From Bacillota bacterium (GTDB lineage: Bacteria > Bacillota > UBA4882 > UBA8346), in contig JAAYEK010000176.1 in assembly GCA_012728785.1 (NCBI GenBank), forward strand, positions 1 through 43,130: DNA of 43,130 bases, given 5' to 3'. The notes under the pieces are model-generated. The model saw nothing but the letters and a program-made list of their open reading frames with translations. It was not told the DNA's origin and searched no databases. The translations under genes and the position numbers were made by a program. Below, one piece after another: positions 42,295-43,130 of the stretch. Positions within the stretch are counted from its first letter, which is position 1; each line of letters begins with the position of its first letter.

Positions 42295-43130
42295 TCACTG
42301 CCAAAACTCCTCTTCTTCATAACCCAGCCGCCACAATGCCACCCCAGCCAAGTTATATTCGGCAGCCAGCGCCACCTTCTCCCGCATACCCCAGGCGCTT
42401 TCCCACCAAAGGGTATAGGTATTACCGTTATCGGTATATTGTAAAAAGTCGTTCCCCAGTTGAGGATGTTTGGTATCGGCAATACCCTTGGTAACAGCCT
42501 TCTCCCGGCAATACCAGGCCGGTAAAGCGTTAGCTTTTCTTTTCCCGGTTTGCCATTGATACCCGTACCCGGCTATCCCCAACCATAACTTTTCCGGTTC
42601 GATTCGGGTCAAAAAATACTCCAAGTTTGCCTCAACCCAGTCCCGAGCGGCCACCGGTCCCGGCTCATCCTTCGGCCAGTGCTGGTCATAGGTCATGACT
42701 ATCACACCGTCGCCTATTTCGCCCAACCGGCGGTAATCATAGACTTCCTTGGTGGGTTCATCCCAGTCCACATAAGGGAAGACCGCGATAAAGAGCTTTT
42801 TCCCGGCCAAAACCGCTTTCACTTCAATGCAAAATTGAGTAAACTCATTCTTTAATAAGGGATCAAGATACTCGAAATCCAGGCAAATACCGTCAGGCTT
42901 CACTCTTGCGACATAGGCGGCAATAGAGTCGAGGGCATTTCGCCGGTGGATATTATTAGTGAGGATCGCTGAACCGTTTCTCCCGGAACCGGAGGTTACC
43001 AAAACAACGAACTCGAGTCCGGTTTGAAGGAGATAATCCACTGTATCAGAGTTGGTCTTGTCCCAGTTAACCATCCCGTCCGCCTTAAGGCCAAGCCAGA
43101 CCGGGCTTACCAAGTCCACTTTTTCCTTGA
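42295..43130 (-). CDS. GH18 family glycoside hydrolase, C-terminal part (cut by window edge)
   Basis: The frame is open to the right edge of the window, and the first possible start inside it is a GTG at 43119 without a ribosome site, so the N-terminus lies outside. About 278 residues are visible. The catalytic motif 'DGICLDFEYL' is the DGxxxDxE of GH18, with the last Glu as acid. 'VIVMTYDQHW' and 'WLGIAGYGYQW' line the barrel, and 'GVALWRLGYEEEEFW' closes it. The pattern fits YaaH/SleL/YdhD-type N-acetylglucosaminidases of spore cortex or cell wall better than chitinases. An upstream LysM or other binding domain is likely but not visible. The 250-base gap to the polyene cluster suggests an unrelated unit. 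Confidence 0.85.
   Translation of the reverse strand, partial: KEKVDLVSPVWLGLKADGMVNWDKTNSDTVDYLLQTGLEFVVLVTSGSGRNGSAILTNNIHRRNALDSIAAYVARVKPDGICLDFEYLDPLLKNEFTQFCIEVKAVLAGKKLFIAVFPYVDWDEPTKEVYDYRRLGEIGDGVIVMTYDQHWPKDEPGPVAARDWVEANLEYFLTRIEPEKLWLGIAGYGYQWQTGKRKANALPAWYCREKAVTKGIADTKHPQLGNDFLQYTDNGNTYTLWWESAWGMREKVALAAEYNLAGVALWRLGYEEEEFWQ

Noticed and set aside
42286..42302. GGCAG/CTGCC hairpin at the GH18 stop codon as terminator
   Set aside because: It has only five base pairs and no T-tract after it.
42078..42482. 134-codon minus-strand open frame overlapping the GH18 end
   Set aside because: It runs in another frame of the GH18 gene and then into AT-rich non-coding DNA, with low-complexity hydrophobic content and no ribosome site.

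Overview
The window looks like chromosomal DNA of a diderm (outer-membrane-bearing) member of the Bacillota, possibly a Limnochordia/Hydrogenispora-like or other clostridia-related lineage. The taxon is an inference. In favour are strong AGGAG-type ribosome sites with frequent TTG/GTG starts, clostridial-looking nagB and citrate synthase genes, and a YaaH/SleL-like GH18 protein of the kind found in spore formers. These sit beside envelope features of diderms: a signal-peptide beta-barrel protein, a LolA-like carrier with LolCDE-like transporters, and a giant periplasmic-glucan synthase.

Left part (1-15.3 kb): the 5' end of a putP Na+/proline symporter gene (minus strand, cut by the window edge), a truncated IS1634-like transposase with an intact promoter, and an 8.46-kb cyclic beta-1,2-glucan synthase gene. 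Then come a CDF metal exporter, a MATE efflux pump and its MarR regulator with a near-ideal operator/promoter, and a divergent nagB-citrate synthase operon closed by a long hairpin terminator.

Main part (16.36-42.04 kb, all minus strand): a roughly 26-kb gene cluster of the aryl-polyene/flexirubin type. A tyrosine/histidine ammonia-lyase-family enzyme would make an aryl acrylic acid (4-coumarate), and a PaaK-like ligase would activate it. Type II PKS parts extend the chain: four ketosynthases with complete Cys-His-His, two chain-length-factor-like partners without the cysteine, two ACPs, one ketoreductase, one double-hotdog dehydratase and one thioesterase. Tailoring and assembly genes are interleaved: two cobalamin-type radical SAM proteins, a CrtI-like FAD oxidoreductase, a methyltransferase, a GT2 glycosyltransferase, two acyltransferases (PlsC-like and HtrB-like) and a membrane NodB-type deacetylase. 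A LolA-like protein, two LolC/E-like permeases and a LolD-like ATPase suggest that the product is moved to the outer membrane. The MMPL-type exporter usual in proteobacterial clusters is absent.

Promoter-like sequences suggest three transcripts: 42.04->31.2 kb, 30.94->21.3 kb and 21.22->16.36 kb. Many genes overlap by ATGA or TAATG. No phosphopantetheinyl transferase, malonyl-CoA:ACP transferase or KS III is present, so these would act from elsewhere in the genome.

Right edge (42.3-43.13 kb): the C-terminal catalytic part of a GH18 family protein. No rRNA, tRNA or CRISPR array was recognised. All family calls come from reading motifs, without database searches.
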